From contig NZ_LT907988.1 of NCBI RefSeq assembly GCF_900089455.2, positions 4,650,001 to 4,714,000 on the forward strand: a stretch of DNA of 64,000 nucleotides. The letters are read 5' to 3'. The DNA is from Orrella dioscoreae. Lineage in GTDB: Bacteria; Pseudomonadota; Gammaproteobacteria; Burkholderiales; Burkholderiaceae_B. The stretch's first letter is position 1; the number at the start of each line of letters is the position of its first letter. The notes beneath the pieces are model-generated. The model searched no databases, was not told the origin of the DNA, and saw nothing but the letters and a program-made list of their open reading frames with translations. Below, piece by piece: positions 27,640 to 36,940 of this stretch. A program made the translations under genes and the position numbers.

Positions 27640-29067
27640 ATGTCCTTCGATACCCTGGGCCTCGCGCCCGAACTGCTGTCCGCCCTGAACGCAGCCGGCT
27701 TCACCACGCCCACGCCCGTCCAGAGCGCCGCCATCCCCAAGGCCCTGAGCGGCCAGGACCTGATGGTCTCCTCGCAGACCGGCAGCGGCAAGACCGCCGC
27801 CTTCATGCTGCCCTCGCTGCACCGCATCGTGCAGGAAGCCTCCAACAAATCCAAGGGCGTGCAGGTGCTCGTCCTGACGCCCACGCGCGAACTGGCCCTG
27901 CAGGTCAACGACGCCACGCTGCAATACGGCAAGGGCCTGAAGGACCTGCGCACCGCCACGGTCGTCGGCGGCATGCCCTACGGCGCCCAGTTGCGCGCCC
28001 TGTCGCGCCGCGTCGACGTCCTGGTCGCCACGCCCGGCCGCCTGATCGACCACCTGAACGCCCGCCGCGTCGACCTGTCCGGCGTGCACACGCTGGTGCT
28101 GGACGAAGCCGACCGCATGCTGGACATGGGCTTCATCGAAGACATCGAAACCATCGTGGCCGCCACGCCCGCTACGCGCCAGACGCTGCTGTTCTCGGCC
28201 ACGCTGGATGGCACGATCGCCCGCCTGGCCCAGCGCATGATGCGCGAGCCCGAGCGCCTCGAACTCGCCGGCCAGCGTGACAAGCACGCCAACATCACGC
28301 AGAACCTGCTGTACGCCGACGACTCGGAGCACAAGCTGCGCCTGCTGGATCACCTGCTGCGTGACGCCAGCCTGGACCAGGCCATCGTCTTCACGTCCAC
28401 CAAGCGTGGCGCCGATGACCTGGCCGACCGCCTGGCCGACCAGGGCTTCCCCGCCGCCGCGCTGCATGGCGACATGAACCAGCGCCAGCGCACCCGCACC
28501 CTGTCCCAGCTGCAACGCGGCCAGGTCCGCATCCTGGTCGCCACCGACGTGGCTGCCCGCGGCATCGACGTGCAGGGCATCAGCCACGCCTTCAACTTCG
28601 ACCTGCCCATGCAGGCTGAGGACTACGTGCACCGTATCGGCCGCACGGGCCGCGCCGGCCGCAGCGGCCAGGCCTATACCCTGGTCACGCACACCGAGCG
28701 CCACAAGATCCGCCGTATCGAGCAATACATCGGCCAGCCGATCCCGGCCCAGGTCATCGAAGGCCTGGAACCCAAGCGCATCGTGCGTTCGGGCCCGCCC
28801 ACCGGCCGCCGTCCCGGCTTCAAGCCCAGCGGCGCCCCCAAGCGCCGTCCCGGCGAAGGCAAGCCTGAGTTCGGCGGCAACGCCGGCAAGCCGTCCTACG
28901 GCAAGTCGCGCCGCCCCGAAGGCAGCGCCCCGCAAGGCTACGGCCAGGGCGGCTATCAAGGCCACCCGCAGGCGCGCCCGCAGGGCCGTCCCCAAGGCGC
29001 CCGCCCGGAAGGCCGCCCCCAGGGCGCGCGTCCCGCCGGCAAGCCCGCCCGCCGCGACTACGCCTGA
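27640..29067 (+). CDS. rhlE: DEAD-box ATP-dependent RNA helicase, RhlE-type
   Basis: A 475-residue RNA helicase for RNA turnover, ribosome assembly or cold response. The Q motif region is FTTPTPVQSAAIPKAL, motif I is SSQTGSGKT, motif II is LDEADRML, motif III is SAT, and motif VI is HRIGRTGRAGR. From about residue 380 the protein is a basic, disordered tail rich in Pro, Gly, Arg and Gln, with repeated RPQGRPQGARP-like units that probably bind RNA. ATG 27640 (MSFDTLGL) is chosen over upstream frames because it matches the family start. Confidence 0.93.
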   Translation: MSFDTLGLAPELLSALNAAGFTTPTPVQSAAIPKALSGQDLMVSSQTGSGKTAAFMLPSLHRIVQEASNKSKGVQVLVLTPTRELALQVNDATLQYGKGLKDLRTATVVGGMPYGAQLRALSRRVDVLVATPGRLIDHLNARRVDLSGVHTLVLDEADRMLDMGFIEDIETIVAATPATRQTLLFSATLDGTIARLAQRMMREPERLELAGQRDKHANITQNLLYADDSEHKLRLLDHLLRDASLDQAIVFTSTKRGADDLADRLADQGFPAAALHGDMNQRQRTRTLSQLQRGQVRILVATDVAARGIDVQGISHAFNFDLPMQAEDYVHRIGRTGRAGRSGQAYTLVTHTERHKIRRIEQYIGQPIPAQVIEGLEPKRIVRSGPPTGRRPGFKPSGAPKRRPGEGKPEFGGNAGKPSYGKSRRPEGSAPQGYGQGGYQGHPQARPQGRPQGARPEGRPQGARPAGKPARRDYA

Positions 29068-29117
29068 TCGCCAACGGCGCGTACCGCAAGGTGCGCGCCG
29101 AACACGCTGTCTCCATT

Positions 29118-29148
29118 CCGCCGACCCTCGTGGTCGGCGGTTTGCTTT
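29118..29148 (+). terminator. Intrinsic terminator of rhlE
   Basis: CCGCCGACC-ctcgt-GGTCGGCGG is a perfect 9-bp stem with a 5-base loop, followed by TTTGCTTT, 50 bases after the rhlE stop. It is a typical Rho-independent terminator. Confidence 0.85.
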
Positions 29149-29225
29149 CCGGGCCGCGCCTGCGGCTTGGGGCCCTCCCCTTTCGCTTCCTTTATCATGC
29201 CGGGTGCATCAATCAGGACCCACGC

Positions 29226-30428
29226 ATGAGTGCCTCCGCCACCCCTCCCCCCCGCGGCCTGCCCCCGCTGCATCCCGACGCGCTTGCCCATGGCGCACGC
29301 GTCGCGGCGCACCTGGCCGAATGCGTGCAGGCAGCCGGCGGCTGGCTGCCGTTCGACACCTATATGCGCGAGGCGCTGTATGCGCCGGGCCTGGGCTATT
29401 ACGCCGCCGGCAGCGCCAAGCTCGATGCAGGCGATGTCCGCGCCCCTGCGGGCGACTTCACCACCGCGCCTGAACTCACCCCGCTCTTCGGCCACACGCT
29501 GGCCCGCCAGATCGCCGAGGTGCTGGATCGCAGCGAATCGAACCGCGTGCTGGAATTCGGCGCGGGCTCGGGCGCGCTGGCGCGCAGCGTGCTCGATGCC
29601 CTGCGGGCAGAGGGCCGCAGCATCCGCTACGACATCCTGGAGGTGTCGGCCGACCTGCGCGCACGCCAGCAGACGGCACTGGCAGCCCATGGCGACGCGG
29701 TGCAGTGGCTGGATGCATTGCCGTCGGGCTTCCAGGGCTGTGTCATCGCCAACGAAGTGCTGGACGCCATGCCGGCGCGGCGCGCGGGCTGGAACGGCGA
29801 AGGCGCCGTGCTCGAATACGGCGTGGTGCTGGATGCAGCCGCCGCTGCAGGTGCCCCGGCCTTTGCCTGGGACGCGCGTCCTGCCGACGCCACGCTGCGC
29901 GCGGCATTGGCCGAGCGCATGCCAGCGTTGCCTGGCTACGTCACCGAGATCAACCTGCAGGCCGAGGCCTGGGTCCGCGACCTGGGCACATGGCTCACGC
30001 GCGGCGCCGCGATCCTGATCGACTACGGCTTCCCGCGCCATGAGTTCTATCACCCGCAGCGCGCCGAAGGCACGCTGATGTGCCACCTGCGCCACCACGC
30101 GCACGCCGACCCCTTCGTCGCGCCCGGCCTGCAGGACATCACGGCGCACGTGGACTTCACCGCCATGGCCGACGCGGCGCTGGCCGGCGGCCTGGACGTG
30201 CTGGGCTACACCTCGCAGGCGCGCTTCCTGGGCAATGCCGGTTTGCTGACGCTGCTGTCGCAGGCGGACGCCACCGACGTGCGCGCCCATGCCGCGCGCC
30301 TGGCGCCCGTGCAACGGCTGCTCTCCGAAGCGGAAATGGGTGAGCTCTTCAAGGTGCTGGCAGTGGGCCGGGACATCGACCCGCCGCTGCTGGGCTTCCT
30401 GCGCGGCGACCGGCGCGGCGCGCTGTAG
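29226..30428 (+). CDS. SAM-dependent methyltransferase, MidA/NDUFAF7 family (DUF185)
   Basis: A 400-residue protein with the class I methyltransferase fold of the NDUFAF7 family. The first part is the family-typical FDTYMREALYAPGLGYYAAG and GDFTTAPELTPLFGHTLARQ. The SAM site is VLEFGAGSGALARSVLD. The later ILIDYGFPRHEFYHPQR and GTLMCHLRHHAHADPF are conserved. The mitochondrial homologue methylates an Arg of a complex I subunit; the bacterial target is not established. ATG 29226 matches the family start. It converges with cca. Confidence 0.9.
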   Translation: MSASATPPPRGLPPLHPDALAHGARVAAHLAECVQAAGGWLPFDTYMREALYAPGLGYYAAGSAKLDAGDVRAPAGDFTTAPELTPLFGHTLARQIAEVLDRSESNRVLEFGAGSGALARSVLDALRAEGRSIRYDILEVSADLRARQQTALAAHGDAVQWLDALPSGFQGCVIANEVLDAMPARRAGWNGEGAVLEYGVVLDAAAAAGAPAFAWDARPADATLRAALAERMPALPGYVTEINLQAEAWVRDLGTWLTRGAAILIDYGFPRHEFYHPQRAEGTLMCHLRHHAHADPFVAPGLQDITAHVDFTAMADAALAGGLDVLGYTSQARFLGNAGLLTLLSQADATDVRAHAARLAPVQRLLSEAEMGELFKVLAVGRDIDPPLLGFLRGDRRGAL

Positions 30429-30449
30429 AACCCTCGACGCCCGGCGGGC

Positions 30450-31565
30450 TCAGGGCGTGCCGGCGTCCTGGCCGAGCAAGGCCTGCAAGCGCGCCTCGCG
30501 CACCCGCGACTTGATCTCGGCGGGATTGGCCGCGCAGGCGCGCGCCACCGCGCCCGCATCCACGCCGCGCACTTGCGCCAAGGCCAGCGTCAAGCGCTCA
30601 CGGTCCGTGTCCGCGACGACTGCCGCGGTATCCAGCAGGGACAGGAAGCGCTCGGGCTTGCGCAGGCCGTCGCAGCTTTCGATCAGGTCCAGCATCGCGA
30701 GCGCATCGCGGGCATCCGACGCCGCGTAATCCAGCACACGGCGCAGCAGGCGCGCATGATCGGCGCACTCCGACGGCACGCGCCATCGCTTGGCCAGGGC
30801 ATCCGGATCCTGGGCGCCACGCGCGAGCAGGGCGTAACGCCCAGGCAAGGCCAGGCCCTGGTCCGCGGCACGGTCCAGGTCGGACAGCAGCGTGTCGGTC
30901 AACCGCAGTTCGGGCGCGATGCGCGGCAAGGCGTCCGCGTCCTGCAACACCCGCAGCATGCGTGAGGGCTGCGCCGCCATGAGGCCGCGCGACACCTCGC
31001 GCCACACGCGCTCGGGCACCAGGGCATCCACCTCGCCCTCGGCCGCCATGCGGCGGCACAGCGCCAGGGTTTCCGGCGCGATGGTGAAATCGGCAAAACG
31101 CGCCGCGAAGCGCGCCAGCCGCAGCACGCGCACCGGATCTTCCTGGAAAGCCTCGCCCACGTGGCGCAACACGCGTGCGCGCACATCCTCGACACCTCCC
31201 ATCGGATCGACGAGCGTGCCATCGGCGTGGCGGGCAATGGCGTTGACGGTCAGGTCGCGCCGCGCCAGATCCTCTTCCAGCGTGACCTCGGGCCCCGCAT
31301 GGAAGACGAAGCCCTTGTAGCCGCGCCCCGACTTGCGCTCGGTGCGCGCCAGCGCGTATTCCTCTTTGGTGTCCGGATGCAGGAAGACGGGAAAATCGCC
31401 GCCCACCGGGATGAAGCCGCGCGCGGCCATGTCCTCGGGGCTGGCGCCCACCACGACCCAATCCTGGTCGCCGGCGGGACGCCCCAGCAGGTCGTCCCGC
31501 ACGGCCCCGCCCACGACATAGACCTGCAGGCCGTCGAGGGCGGGATCGGCAGCGGCCGCCGTCAC
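30450..31565 (-). CDS. cca: CCA-adding tRNA nucleotidyltransferase
   Basis: A 371-residue class II nucleotidyltransferase that builds or repairs the CCA end of tRNA. The head has [15 protein letters not shown] and the catalytic DQDW pair, then [36 protein letters not shown] and the neck/body regions. It is shorter than the ~410-residue E. coli enzyme and I see no HD phosphohydrolase motif. The start is a GTG at 31565 that overlaps the stop of the lytic transglycosylase as GTGA, so translation is probably coupled. Confidence 0.93.
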   Translation of the reverse strand: MTAAAADPALDGLQVYVVGGAVRDDLLGRPAGDQDWVVVGASPEDMAARGFIPVGGDFPVFLHPDTKEEYALARTERKSGRGYKGFVFHAGPEVTLEEDLARRDLTVNAIARHADGTLVDPMGGVEDVRARVLRHVGEAFQEDPVRVLRLARFAARFADFTIAPETLALCRRMAAEGEVDALVPERVWREVSRGLMAAQPSRMLRVLQDADALPRIAPELRLTDTLLSDLDRAADQGLALPGRYALLARGAQDPDALAKRWRVPSECADHARLLRRVLDYAASDARDALAMLDLIESCDGLRKPERFLSLLDTAAVVADTDRERLTLALAQVRGVDAGAVARACAANPAEIKSRVREARLQALLGQDAGTP

Positions 31566-33604
31566 GGCAAGGCCGTGCGTTCGTTGCGTTGCGGCGCGAT
31601 GTGGCCCAGGCGCGCCTTCAGCGACTGCGGCTCGCCGGTGAAGAGCGCCGCGTAGTACGTGGCGTTCGACAGGACGTTCTTCACATACAGGCGCGTCTCG
31701 GTGAAAGGAATCGTCTCGGCGAAGATCGCGCCTTCCACCGGATGCGACAGGCGCGAGCGCCACAGGCGCGGACGGCCCGGACCGGCGTTGTAGCCGGCGC
31801 TGGCCAGCACCTGCGAACCGTTGAGGTCGCCCAGCACCATGTTCAGGTAGTTCGTGCCCAGGATCGTATTGACCTCGAACTCGTTCACGCGCGAAGGCTG
31901 GAAGTCGGTCATGCCGATCCGCTTCGCCACCCACTTGGCCGTGGCGGGCATCAGCTGCATCAGCCCCGATGCGCCCACGACGGAACGTGCGTCGGTGATG
32001 AAACGCGACTCCTGGCGGATGAGGCCATAGACCCAGGCCGGATCCAGCGAAATCTGGCGCGCCTGCGCGCTGACCCGGCCTTCGAACGGCGCGATGAAGC
32101 GCTGGGTGAAGTCGAACTCGCTCTCGGTGCGCTCGGACGTGTTGACCACGCGGTCGTAGATGCCTTCCTGGCGCGCCAGCTCGGCCGCGGCCATGAGCTG
32201 CCGGTCATTCATGCCGCGCAGCGAGTAGTTCCACTCGGGCACGGCCTCCGGGCGCCAGCCCAGCTTGAAGAGCGCCACGGCACGCTGCAGGCCGGCATGG
32301 CCACGCGCCTCGGCGATCTCGGCGTCGGTCAGCGGCGAAGGACGGGCCGGCACGGTGATGACGCGGCCCAGCTCCTCGGCCGCCAGCTGGCCATAGAAGT
32401 TGAAACCGGGGGCGATGCTTTCGTACTGCTTGCGCGCCTGCTCGGGATGGCCGGTGGCCTGCAGGCCACGCGCATGCCAGTACACCCAGACGGGCTCGGC
32501 CTGCTGCGAGGCCGGCATCTGGCTGATGGACTTCATGACCCACGCCCAGTCGATCTTCGGCTGGCGCAAGGCGGCACGCACGCGCCAGGCGTGGTTGTAT
32601 TCGCTCATGCGCACGTCACCCGCGTGCTTGTACCACTCGTGGGCACGATCATCGAGATTGAGCACCGCCACCAGGGCGAACTGGCTGTAGACCCACTGCT
32701 TCAGTTCGCGCGGCAGGCCCTCCCACTCGCGGCGCAGATAGGCCTCGCCGGGCGTCATGTCGCTGCGCGCCAGGCGCGACAGCGCCACGGCCACCAGCTC
32801 GCGCTCCATGTCGCCCTTGACCGGACGCGGCTGGCGCACCAGCCACTTCATGGGATCCTTCATCAGCGCGTCGTAATCGCGCAGTTGCGCGGGCTCGAAC
32901 ACATACACCGCATAGCGGCGCGCATCGTCGCGCTTGTTGGCTTCCAGCGCGTCGCGCAGCGCCGGGATCAACTGCTGCGGGCCCAGCACCCGGTCGGCGA
33001 CCAGTTGGTCATAGAGGTCCCAACAGGCAGAGCCCGGCGTGAAGACAGCCTGGGCTTGCGCGGGCGTGGCGCGTTGGCCGCCCAGGTGCGCGGCCTCCAG
33101 TTGCGCGCACTTCACCTGGTCGGTGGCGGCCACGACCTCGCCCAGGCGGCGCGCGGTGGCGAAATCGCCCGAGCGCGTGGCGGCCAGCACCCAGTCGCCA
33201 CGCAGGCGGTCGGCCAGGTAGGCGCCCTGGTTACGCCGCATGAAATCCTCGAGATCCGCGGCGGGCGTCGGCACCGAAGACGCGTTCAGGCGATAGCGCA
33301 GCAGCCAGTATTCGGCATACATGGCCAGGGGATCGCCCTTGGCGCGCGACACCAGCGGCGGCAATTGCGCCCACTGGCGCTTGTTGACCGCATCGCGGGC
33401 GGCCGCCACGGCCTCCTGCGGCGTCTGGGGCTGTGCAGGCTGCACCGCCTGCCGCACGGTCTGGGCGGCAGCGGGCGCGGCCCCAACAGCCGCCCCGAGG
33501 GCGGCGGAAATCACGGCCAGCGTCAACGCACCGGCCCCGCGGCCGCGCGCCAGGACGCCCCGGCCGGATTTCTGATACTTTCGTAGCTCTGAAACCAGGA
33601 ACAT
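31562..33604 (-). CDS. Soluble lytic murein transglycosylase (Slt70-type)
   Basis: A periplasmic enzyme of about 680 residues that cleaves peptidoglycan to 1,6-anhydro products. It has an N-terminal signal (hydrophobic stretch [18 protein letters not shown], cleavage near AAAQ), a long alpha-helical superhelix, and the C-terminal SLT domain with catalytic Glu in [10 protein letters not shown], followed by [19 protein letters not shown] and [14 protein letters not shown] use ATG 33604; ATG 33619 is also possible. The start stands one base from the GTG of the divergent folate gene. Its stop overlaps cca. Confidence 0.9.
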   Translation of the reverse strand: MFLVSELRKYQKSGRGVLARGRGAGALTLAVISAALGAAVGAAPAAAQTVRQAVQPAQPQTPQEAVAAARDAVNKRQWAQLPPLVSRAKGDPLAMYAEYWLLRYRLNASSVPTPAADLEDFMRRNQGAYLADRLRGDWVLAATRSGDFATARRLGEVVAATDQVKCAQLEAAHLGGQRATPAQAQAVFTPGSACWDLYDQLVADRVLGPQQLIPALRDALEANKRDDARRYAVYVFEPAQLRDYDALMKDPMKWLVRQPRPVKGDMERELVAVALSRLARSDMTPGEAYLRREWEGLPRELKQWVYSQFALVAVLNLDDRAHEWYKHAGDVRMSEYNHAWRVRAALRQPKIDWAWVMKSISQMPASQQAEPVWVYWHARGLQATGHPEQARKQYESIAPGFNFYGQLAAEELGRVITVPARPSPLTDAEIAEARGHAGLQRAVALFKLGWRPEAVPEWNYSLRGMNDRQLMAAAELARQEGIYDRVVNTSERTESEFDFTQRFIAPFEGRVSAQARQISLDPAWVYGLIRQESRFITDARSVVGASGLMQLMPATAKWVAKRIGMTDFQPSRVNEFEVNTILGTNYLNMVLGDLNGSQVLASAGYNAGPGRPRLWRSRLSHPVEGAIFAETIPFTETRLYVKNVLSNATYYAALFTGEPQSLKARLGHIAPQRNERTALP

Positions 33605-33605
33605 C

Positions 33606-34253
33606 GTGTCAGCCCGCATGAACACTCAAAACAGCGCACAGGATAACGCAGTCGCGCTGCGCAAGCGATTGCGCGAGGCACGCGCGAATGTGCCCGCCGA
33701 CGAGCGCCGCCGCGGCGCGCTGCTGATGCGCGGACGGCTCTTCACCTGGCTGGGCGTGAACCGCGATACCGCCGTCTCGGAAGGCCGCCAGGCGCCCCGC
33801 TCGGTCGCCGCGTTCTGGCCCATGGAAGACGAGCCCGACCTGCGCCCCTTGCTGAGCCAGTGGGCCGACGCCGGCATGACCGTGCTGCTGCCCGTCATCG
33901 AAGAAACGCGCGCGCCGCTGCGCTTCCATCGCTGGACGCCCGACACGCCGATGCGCCCGGGCGCCTATGGCATCCCGGTGCCGCCGCTGGGCACGCCGGA
34001 GCGCCCCGATGTCGTGCTGGTGCCCACGCTGGGCTACACCCGCCAGGCCGACCGCCTGGGCTACGGCGGCGGCTATTACGACCGCACGCTGGCCGCCCTG
34101 CGCGAGTCCGGCCCCTCGCCCGTCACCATCGGCATCGCCTGGACCGAAGGACGCATCGACGATCCCGACTATCAGGCCGCGCCGCACGATGTCCGGCTCG
34201 ACGCCATCCTGACGCCCGCCGGCTGGCTCCCGGCCGCCCCGGCGCCACGCTGA
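33606..34253 (+). CDS. 5-formyltetrahydrofolate cyclo-ligase
   Basis: A 215-residue enzyme that converts 5-formyl-THF to 5,10-methenyl-THF with ATP. The nucleotide/folate motifs are FWPMEDEPDLRPLL, then VPTLGYTRQADRLGYGGGYYDRTLA and TIGIAWTEGRIDD. The GTG at 33606 has CCAGGA five bases upstream and is my choice; ATG 33618 is an alternative. In the divergent arrangement with the transglycosylase, the promoters must lie within each other's coding region. An unrecognised gene follows after 5 bases. Confidence 0.92.
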   Translation: MSARMNTQNSAQDNAVALRKRLREARANVPADERRRGALLMRGRLFTWLGVNRDTAVSEGRQAPRSVAAFWPMEDEPDLRPLLSQWADAGMTVLLPVIEETRAPLRFHRWTPDTPMRPGAYGIPVPPLGTPERPDVVLVPTLGYTRQADRLGYGGGYYDRTLAALRESGPSPVTIGIAWTEGRIDDPDYQAAPHDVRLDAILTPAGWLPAAPAPR

Positions 34254-34258
34254 GTCCC

Positions 34259-35128
34259 ATGACGACGCCGCGCGAAGGCGCTTTCCATGCGTTGTGGCGC
34301 GCCCACGGGCCCGACGTTCCCGAGGTGCTCCTCGACGCCGTGGCACGCGGCGCCTTCGACCGGCTGGCCGCCTCGTCCGACACGCCGCCCGCCGCCGCAT
34401 TCGCGCTGGAGTGCGGCCTGACCCCCGGCCTGCGCGCGCACCTGTACCTGGCCCTGCGCGGCGAGACCGAAATGGCGGCCGCGGGCCTGCCCGGCGGACT
34501 GAGCCACGCCTATCTGCGTTACACCCGCAACGACGCCGGCGATGCCAGCGTGCCCCTGCCGCTGGTGCCGCCCGGCGTGCATGCCGCCGACACCCCGCGC
34601 GTGGCCGAGGCCCTGCATGCGCTGGGCGTGCCGCCGGACACCGTGGCGCGCGCGCAGGCCTGCCTGGTGGCTTTCCCGCCCGAGGCCACGCTGGACAACA
34701 TCGGCTGGCTGGACCGCCGCCCCGGCCAGCCGATACGCTGCTACGTCTCGCACCTGCCACTGGGATGCCCTCCCCACCAGCGGCTGGGCGACACGGCCCA
34801 CGCGCTGGCCAGCCTCGCCGACCGCTGCGTCGCCACCTTCGATATCGATGCGCAAGGCCCTCGTCCCCGCTGGGGCCTGGAGCTGCTGGTCAGCCGCGGC
34901 AATCCCGATCCCGCCGCACGCTGGCGCCTGATGCTGGACGCCTTGCGCGAGCGCGGCCTGGCCACCGAGGCAGCCGCCCTGGCGGCGCTCGCCTGGCCCG
35001 CCCGGCTGGACGGGCACGCCAACGGCGGCCCGGCCAAGCGCGGCATCAGCCACCTGTGCCTGACCCTGCAGGATGGCCAGGTCCGGGACGCCCGGGTTTT
35101 CCTGCTTGCCGCCCGGCAGGCCAGCTGA
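34259..35128 (+). CDS. Protein of unknown function
   Basis: A 289-residue soluble protein with no signal peptide or membrane segment. I do not recognise its family. Distinctive stretches are LSHAYLRYTRNDAG, PIRCYVSHLPLGCPP, PRPRWGLELLVSRGNPD and KRGISHLCLTLQDGQ. The alternating beta-like pattern in the second half suggests an alpha/beta fold. It starts 5 bases after the cyclo-ligase gene and is probably co-transcribed, which is the only clue to its role. Codon use is like its neighbours. Confidence 0.75.
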   Translation: MTTPREGAFHALWRAHGPDVPEVLLDAVARGAFDRLAASSDTPPAAAFALECGLTPGLRAHLYLALRGETEMAAAGLPGGLSHAYLRYTRNDAGDASVPLPLVPPGVHAADTPRVAEALHALGVPPDTVARAQACLVAFPPEATLDNIGWLDRRPGQPIRCYVSHLPLGCPPHQRLGDTAHALASLADRCVATFDIDAQGPRPRWGLELLVSRGNPDPAARWRLMLDALRERGLATEAAALAALAWPARLDGHANGGPAKRGISHLCLTLQDGQVRDARVFLLAARQAS

Positions 35129-35251
35129 CCGCGTGGCCGAGTGTGACAACACCCGGGTAATTTGCGTGCGGATGCTACGACGGGTGGCGCAAACGCTCCG
35201 TTTTTTGCGCATCGCGTCACGCACCACGGCAAGGCACGCCGGCAGTCCGAG

Positions 35252-35268
35252 GGCACCAGCGCGGTGCC
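35252..35268 (+). promoter_or_regulatory. NtrC-type enhancer site
   Basis: GGCACC-agcgc-GGTGCC is a perfect inverted repeat. It fits the NtrC consensus GCACC-N5-GGTGC in both arms and in the 5-base spacing. It is centred about 150 bases upstream of the sigma-54 promoter, the usual enhancer distance. Confidence 0.6.
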
Positions 35269-35410
35269 GCCCGCCGTGGCATGCACCGTGCCATGCTGCA
35301 CCTCACCCTTTACGCGCCGACAGACCCCGCCACACAATAGGGCACGCGGTTACGCCGCCGTGACAATTGCGCGCCGGATTCGCGCATAGGCTGGCAAGCC
35401 GCCTTCAGCA

Positions 35411-35426
35411 TGGCACGCTGCTTGCT
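35411..35426 (+). promoter_or_regulatory. Sigma-54 (RpoN) promoter
   Basis: TGGCACGCTGCTTGCT matches the consensus TGGCACG-N4-TTGCT at every defined position. GG at 35412-35413 and GC at 35424-35425 have the required 10 bases between them. Transcription would start near 35437, giving a leader of about 65 bases before the ATP-grasp gene. Confidence 0.75.
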
Positions 35427-35501
35427 TGCATATGCCGAGCCAAGTGGGCCCCTTCAGCACCGCGGCCGCCCCCAGTGGCGGCCCGCCACAGGAATCGCCG
35501 C

Positions 35502-36923
35502 ATGACCTTGAAACCGCCGGCTTTCGACGAGATGTTCGACAGCGACAGCGATATCCGCCCGCATTACGCGGACTTCGCGCGCTGGCTGTCCGCCCAGCCC
35601 TCTTCGGTCATGACCGCCAAGCGGGTCGAGGCCGACCTGAGCTTTCGCCGGGTGGGCATCACCTTCTCCGTGGCGGGCGATGAAGCCGGCACGGAAAGGC
35701 TGATCCCCTTCGACCTGATTCCCCGCATCATCCCCGCCGACGACTGGGAGCGCCTGGACGCGGGCCTGCGCCAGCGGGTGCGCGCGCTCAACATGTTCCT
35801 GCGCGACATCTACCACGACCATGAGATCGTGCGCGCGGGCAAGATCCCCGCCGAGCAGGTCTTCATGAACGCGCAGTACCGTCCCGAGATGCAGGACGTG
35901 GACGTGCCCGAAGACATCTATTGCCATATCGCCGGCATCGACGTCGTGCGCGCTGGCGCGGGCGAGTTCTACGTGCTGGAGGACAACCTGCGGGTGCCGT
36001 CGGGCGTGTCCTACATGCTGGAGAACCGCAAGGTTTCCATGCGCCTGATGCCCGAGGCCTTCGGCAGCAACAAGATCGCGCCGGTCGCCCACTATCCCGA
36101 CCTGCTGCTGGAAAACCTGCGCGACGTCTCGCCCAGCGGCGACGAACCCACGGTGGTCGTGCTGACGCCTGGCATGTACAACTCGGCCTATTTCGAACAC
36201 GCCTTCCTTGCCCAGCAGATGGGCGTGGAACTGGTGGAAGGACGCGACCTCTTCGTGGACGGCGACACCGTCTACATGCGCACCACGCAAGGTCCCAAGC
36301 GCGTCGACGTGATCTACCGACGCGTCGACGACGACTACCTGGACCCGCTCTCCTTCCGCGCCGACTCGGCGCTGGGCGTGCCCGGCCTGCTGTCGGTCTA
36401 TCGCGCCGGCCGCATCACGCTGGCCAACGCCATCGGCACCGGCATCGCCGACGACAAGTCGACGTATCTCTACGTGCCCGACATGATCCGCTTCTATCTC
36501 GGCGAGGAGCCCCTCCTGTCCAACGTGCCCACCTGGCGCTGCGGCCTGCAGCAGGAACTGTCCTACGTGCTGGAGAACATGGCCGAGCTGGTCGTGAAGG
36601 AAGTCCATGGCGCCGGCGGCTACGGCATGCTGGTGGGCCCCGGCGCAAGCCGCGCCGAGATCGACGCCTTCCGCGAGCGCGTGCGCGCCAACCCGGCCAA
36701 CTACATCGCGCAGCCCACGCTCGCGCTCTCGACCGTGCCCACCTATGTGGAGTCCGGCATCGCGCCGCGCCACGTCGACCTGCGTCCCTACGTGGTCTGC
36801 GGATCGCGGCAGATCACCACCGTGCCCGGCGGCCTGTGCCGCGTCGCGCTGCGCGAAGGCTCGCTGGTCGTCAACAGCAGCCAGGGCGGCGGGACCAAGG
36901 ACACCTGGGTGCTGGAACGCTGA
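35502..36923 (+). CDS. Circularly permuted ATP-grasp protein (DUF404/DUF407)
   Basis: A 473-residue cytoplasmic protein of the circularly permuted ATP-grasp type 2 family, a predicted amide or peptide ligase. Family marks are FDLIPRIIPADDWERLDAGL, QRVRALNMFLRDIYHDHEI, GEFYVLEDNLRVPSGVSYM, VVKEVHGAGGYGMLVGPGAS and ALREGSLVVNSSQGGGTKDT at the end. No product has been proved for the family. ATG 35502 fits the family's conserved start. It is the first gene of an operon with alpha-E, transglutaminase and Anbu genes, expected to act together in making, removing or degrading a peptide modification. Confidence 0.93.
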   Translation: MTLKPPAFDEMFDSDSDIRPHYADFARWLSAQPSSVMTAKRVEADLSFRRVGITFSVAGDEAGTERLIPFDLIPRIIPADDWERLDAGLRQRVRALNMFLRDIYHDHEIVRAGKIPAEQVFMNAQYRPEMQDVDVPEDIYCHIAGIDVVRAGAGEFYVLEDNLRVPSGVSYMLENRKVSMRLMPEAFGSNKIAPVAHYPDLLLENLRDVSPSGDEPTVVVLTPGMYNSAYFEHAFLAQQMGVELVEGRDLFVDGDTVYMRTTQGPKRVDVIYRRVDDDYLDPLSFRADSALGVPGLLSVYRAGRITLANAIGTGIADDKSTYLYVPDMIRFYLGEEPLLSNVPTWRCGLQQELSYVLENMAELVVKEVHGAGGYGMLVGPGASRAEIDAFRERVRANPANYIAQPTLALSTVPTYVESGIAPRHVDLRPYVVCGSRQITTVPGGLCRVALREGSLVVNSSQGGGTKDTWVLER

Positions 36924-36940
36924 GGACGAGGAGAGACACG

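Larger units (their letters stand above)
35129..35501 (+). promoter_or_regulatory. 373-bp regulatory region before the ATP-grasp/Anbu operon
   Basis: No gene is visible. The region holds an inverted repeat GCGCAAA/TTTGCGC (35187-35210) that may end the upstream transcript. It also holds an NtrC-type site (35252-35268), further partial repeats around GCATGCACC (35279-35287), and a sigma-54 promoter (35411-35426). The ATP-grasp ATG is 75 bases after the promoter. Confidence 0.6.
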
